Made by a program: the position numbers and the translations under genes. Below the pieces are notes generated by a model. It searched no databases. It was not told where the DNA came from and saw nothing but the letters and a program-made list of their open reading frames with translations. Shown here in pieces: positions 6,956 to 8,520 of a stretch of DNA of 8,520 bases; positions within the stretch are counted from its first letter, which is position 1, and every line of letters begins with the position of its first letter. This DNA is from Acidimicrobiia bacterium (GTDB lineage Bacteria > Actinomycetota > Acidimicrobiia > Spongiisociales > UBA5794), in assembly GCA_013003515.1 (NCBI GenBank), contig JABDIW010000006.1, positions 1-8,520 of the forward strand. Reading direction: 5' to 3'.

Positions 6956-8332
6956 ATGAGGACGCCGCGACTCGCCACCGTGGCTCTCCCCGACTTCGGG
7001 GTACCCGAGACCGCACCCGAGGTCCCTCCCCAGATCTACGCCGACCGTATGGAGCGATTCCGGGCGATGGCAGCGGGGCGCGGGTATGACCGCGTGCTGG
7101 TGTGGGCTGATCGCGAACACAGCGCCAACCTGTCGTACCTCACCGGCTTCGACCCGCGGTTCGAGGAAGCACTACTGATCGTCGGTCCTGCCGGCGAACC
7201 GGCGATCCTGGTGGGCAACGAGTGTTGGGGGATGGCCGCCGCTGCCCCTCTGCCGATGCGGCGCCACATGTTCCAGGACTTCAGTCTTCCCGCCCAGCCC
7301 CGCGATGCGTCGAGACCCCTGGCGAACATCCTCTCCGAGGAGGGAATCGCCCCTGGAACGCGAGTGGGCGTGATCGGCTGGAAGAACTACGAGCGGCCCG
7401 ACCAGCTCGACCTCCCGGCCTACCTCGTGGACGAGGTGCGCCGCCTGATCGGCAGTGATGGCGTTGCCGAGAACGCAGTCGACCTGCTGATCGGGCCTGC
7501 CGGCGGGCTCCGCGTCATCAACGAGGTCGAACAGCTCGCCGCCTTCGAGTTCGCTGCATGCCACACCTCGGACGGAGTCAAGAACCTGCTGTGGAACCTG
7601 GAACCCGGGATGCGCGAAAGCGATGCCGTCGCTCTTCTCCGGTGGAACGGCATGCCTCTGTCATGCCATCTGATGTTGACCGCCGGCGATCGGGCGTCCC
7701 TCGGGCTCCTCAGCCCCGGAGACAGGCCGATCGAGCGAGGCGACCGGTTCACGGTCGCCTACGGGGTTTGGGGTGCCCTCAACTGCAGGGCCGGATTCGT
7801 CGTCGAGAGCGAGGACGAGCTGCACCCGGAGGTCGGCGACTACATCGACAAGCTCGTTGCACCGTATTTCGCAGCCATCGTGGAATGGCTCGAGGCGCTT
7901 CACATCGGCCAAACGGGCGGCGCCCTCCACGACATCATCGAGAGACATCTGGGCGATCCGTTCTTCGGGATCTTCCTCAACGCCGGGCACCAGATCCACC
8001 TCGACGAGTGGGTGAACTCGCCCATCTCGAAGGGGTCGGAGATCCGCCTGCAGTCGGGCATGGCATTCCAGGTGGACGTCATCCCGGCAACCGGCACCGA
8101 GTACTTCACGACGAACATCGAAGACGGCGTCGCCCTCGCCGACGAGGAGCTCCGCTCGGAGTTTGCAGATCGCTACCCAGACGCCTGGGCCCGCATCGAA
8201 GCCCGTCGGGTCTTCATGAGAGACCAGCTCGGGATCGATCTGCATCCCGACGTGTTGCCGTTCTCGAACATCCCGTCGTTCCTGACCCCATTCCTGCTGC
8301 AGCCGGAACTGGCGATGACGATGATGGGTTGA
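6956..8332 (+). CDS. M24-family (creatinase / Xaa-Pro peptidase fold) protein with degenerate metal site
   Basis: 458 residues, no signal peptide, so cytoplasmic. A creatinase-type N-terminal domain (about 28-180, e.g. VLVWADREHSANLSYLTGF at 47-65) leads into a pita-bread C-terminal domain (about 190-430). Aminopeptidase P and prolidase bind two metals through Asp, Asp, His, Glu, Glu. Aligned by eye, the first Asp position (GDRFTVAYG, 262-270) reads Ala/Tyr and the second (NCRAGFVV, 276-283) has no Asp. H345 in NAGHQIH is kept, the first Glu is Asp (D374 in GMAFQVDVIP) and the second Glu is kept (E389 in NIEDGVAL). Creatinase itself has this fold without metal and uses His and Glu to hydrolyse a C-N bond, so a metal-independent hydrolase is a reasonable idea. 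A dead paralogue is also possible. ATG 6956 is 4 bp after the propeller gene stop. Substrate unknown. Confidence 0.82.
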   Translation: MRTPRLATVALPDFGVPETAPEVPPQIYADRMERFRAMAAGRGYDRVLVWADREHSANLSYLTGFDPRFEEALLIVGPAGEPAILVGNECWGMAAAAPLPMRRHMFQDFSLPAQPRDASRPLANILSEEGIAPGTRVGVIGWKNYERPDQLDLPAYLVDEVRRLIGSDGVAENAVDLLIGPAGGLRVINEVEQLAAFEFAACHTSDGVKNLLWNLEPGMRESDAVALLRWNGMPLSCHLMLTAGDRASLGLLSPGDRPIERGDRFTVAYGVWGALNCRAGFVVESEDELHPEVGDYIDKLVAPYFAAIVEWLEALHIGQTGGALHDIIERHLGDPFFGIFLNAGHQIHLDEWVNSPISKGSEIRLQSGMAFQVDVIPATGTEYFTTNIEDGVALADEELRSEFADRYPDAWARIEARRVFMRDQLGIDLHPDVLPFSNIPSFLTPFLLQPELAMTMMG

Positions 8333-8342
8333 GAACCGGCTC

Positions 8343-8404
8343 AAGGTTCCGCTTCGAGCCGACGATATCTATCGGACGCTCTGCGGAAGCGGGGCCGGAA
8401 CCTT
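8343..8404 (+). repeat. Perfect 9-bp inverted repeat after the M24 gene
   Basis: AAGGTTCCG (8343-8351) is perfectly complementary to CGGAACCTT (8396-8404). The stem can extend inward with CTTC (8352-8355) and GAAG (8386-8389) across a 6-nt bulge, and CCGA/TCGG (8359-8362, 8372-8375) can close an inner hairpin. It starts 10 bp after the M24 stop codon. A terminator role is possible, but no U tract follows the stem (the next bases are TCGGGG). Confidence 0.5.
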
Positions 8405-8460
8405 TCGGGGTGAAGGCAACGACCGAAGCCGGGCGATCGGAGATCGCAAGGTCTTCGAAA

Positions 8461-8478
8461 GGAGACCGAAAGGTCTCC
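8461..8478. repeat. 7-bp hairpin with GAAA tetraloop
   Basis: GGAGACC (8461-8467), loop GAAA (8468-8471), GGTCTCC (8472-8478). On the plus strand the loop is a canonical GNRA tetraloop, an RNA-specific feature, and the stem is flanked by purine-rich single-stranded sequence. No U tract follows, so it is not a classical terminator. On the minus strand the loop would read TTTC, which is not a special tetraloop, so the plus strand is the likely RNA sense. Confidence 0.6.
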
Positions 8479-8520
8479 AACCACCTAGGGAGCGGAATCG
8501 TCACGGCGAAGAAACTCCCA

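Larger units (their letters stand above)
8333..8520 (+). ncRNA. Candidate structured RNA region, running off the right edge
   Basis: I see no gene here: the one stop-free plus frame has no ATG, GTG or TTG start, and the minus-strand frame from 8504 runs into the M24 gene and has random composition. The stretch is dense in perfect inverted repeats: 8343-8351 with 8396-8404 (9 bp), GCGATC-GGA-GATCGC at 8433-8447, enclosed by CGAAG/CTTCG (8424-8428, 8453-8457), GGAGACC-GAAA-GGTCTCC at 8461-8478 with a GNRA tetraloop, and GGGAG/CTCCC (8488-8492, 8515-8519). Some segments can pair with alternative partners: 8400-8408 is also complementary to 8466-8474. I do not recognise the RNA. It could be a riboswitch or leader, the 5' part of a catalytic intron, a retron-like RNA or an undescribed RNA. 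Strand is assumed. Confidence 0.35.

Noticed and set aside
8214..8504. 96-codon minus-strand frame across the M24 3' end and the final region
   Set aside because: It overlaps the M24 coding end, has no family pattern, and its codons coincide with the inverted repeats at 8343-8478.
8331..8520. Stop-free plus-strand frame of 63 codons after the M24 gene
   Set aside because: No ATG, GTG or TTG start occurs in it, and short open frames are expected at this GC content.
1..8520. tRNA, rRNA, CRISPR repeats, insertion sequence ends, phage genes
   Set aside because: I scanned for cloverleaf-like patterns, regularly spaced repeats and transposase motifs and found none I could support.

Overview
The window is GC-rich chromosomal DNA, by eye well above 60% G+C. 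Codons are strongly GC-biased at the third position, which explains the many long but meaningless antisense reading frames. An actinobacterium is the best guess, perhaps an acidimicrobial-type soil or marine lineage, because a Gram-positive style lipoprotein sits beside a sugar ABC operon. Nothing in the window fixes the taxonomy. I saw no tRNA, rRNA, CRISPR array, insertion sequence or phage gene.

Layout. (1) Bases 1-96 are the last 31 codons of a plus-strand gene, probably a short-chain dehydrogenase. (2) Bases 100-3364 are a complete minus-strand sugar ABC transporter operon of the CUT2 (xylose/ribose-like) class. It runs lipoprotein binding protein (2312-3364), permease (891-2219), single-domain ATPase (100-894). 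A GC-rich hairpin lies between the first two genes, and the last two overlap by 4 bp. (3) Bases 3365-3491 are a 127-bp divergent intergenic region with a perfect 7-3-7 palindrome at 3458-3474, a likely operator. (4) Bases 3492-8332 are a tight plus-strand run of three genes. They encode an exported vanadium-dependent haloperoxidase-like enzyme with every vanadate-site residue in place, a membrane-anchored FG-GAP beta-propeller with an ASPIC/UnbV domain (CRTAC1 type), and a creatinase/Xaa-Pro-peptidase-fold (M24) protein whose metal site looks degenerate. (5) Bases 8333-8520 carry no supportable gene but hold an unusual density of perfect inverted repeats, including a 7-bp stem capped by a GAAA tetraloop. 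This may be a structured RNA that runs past the window edge.

How the parts may fit. The ABC operon should import a sugar of unknown identity, with the binding protein tethered outside the membrane. The haloperoxidase and the propeller protein overlap at their stop and start and both carry N-terminal export or anchor segments, so they probably act together outside the cytoplasm. The M24 protein has no signal peptide and starts 4 bp after the propeller gene, so it would be the cytoplasmic member of that unit. The palindrome lies between the two divergent transcription units and could tie their expression to one regulator. That link is inference. The most interesting items are the haloperoxidase/propeller/M24 gene set, the altered M24 metal site and the structured 3' region.
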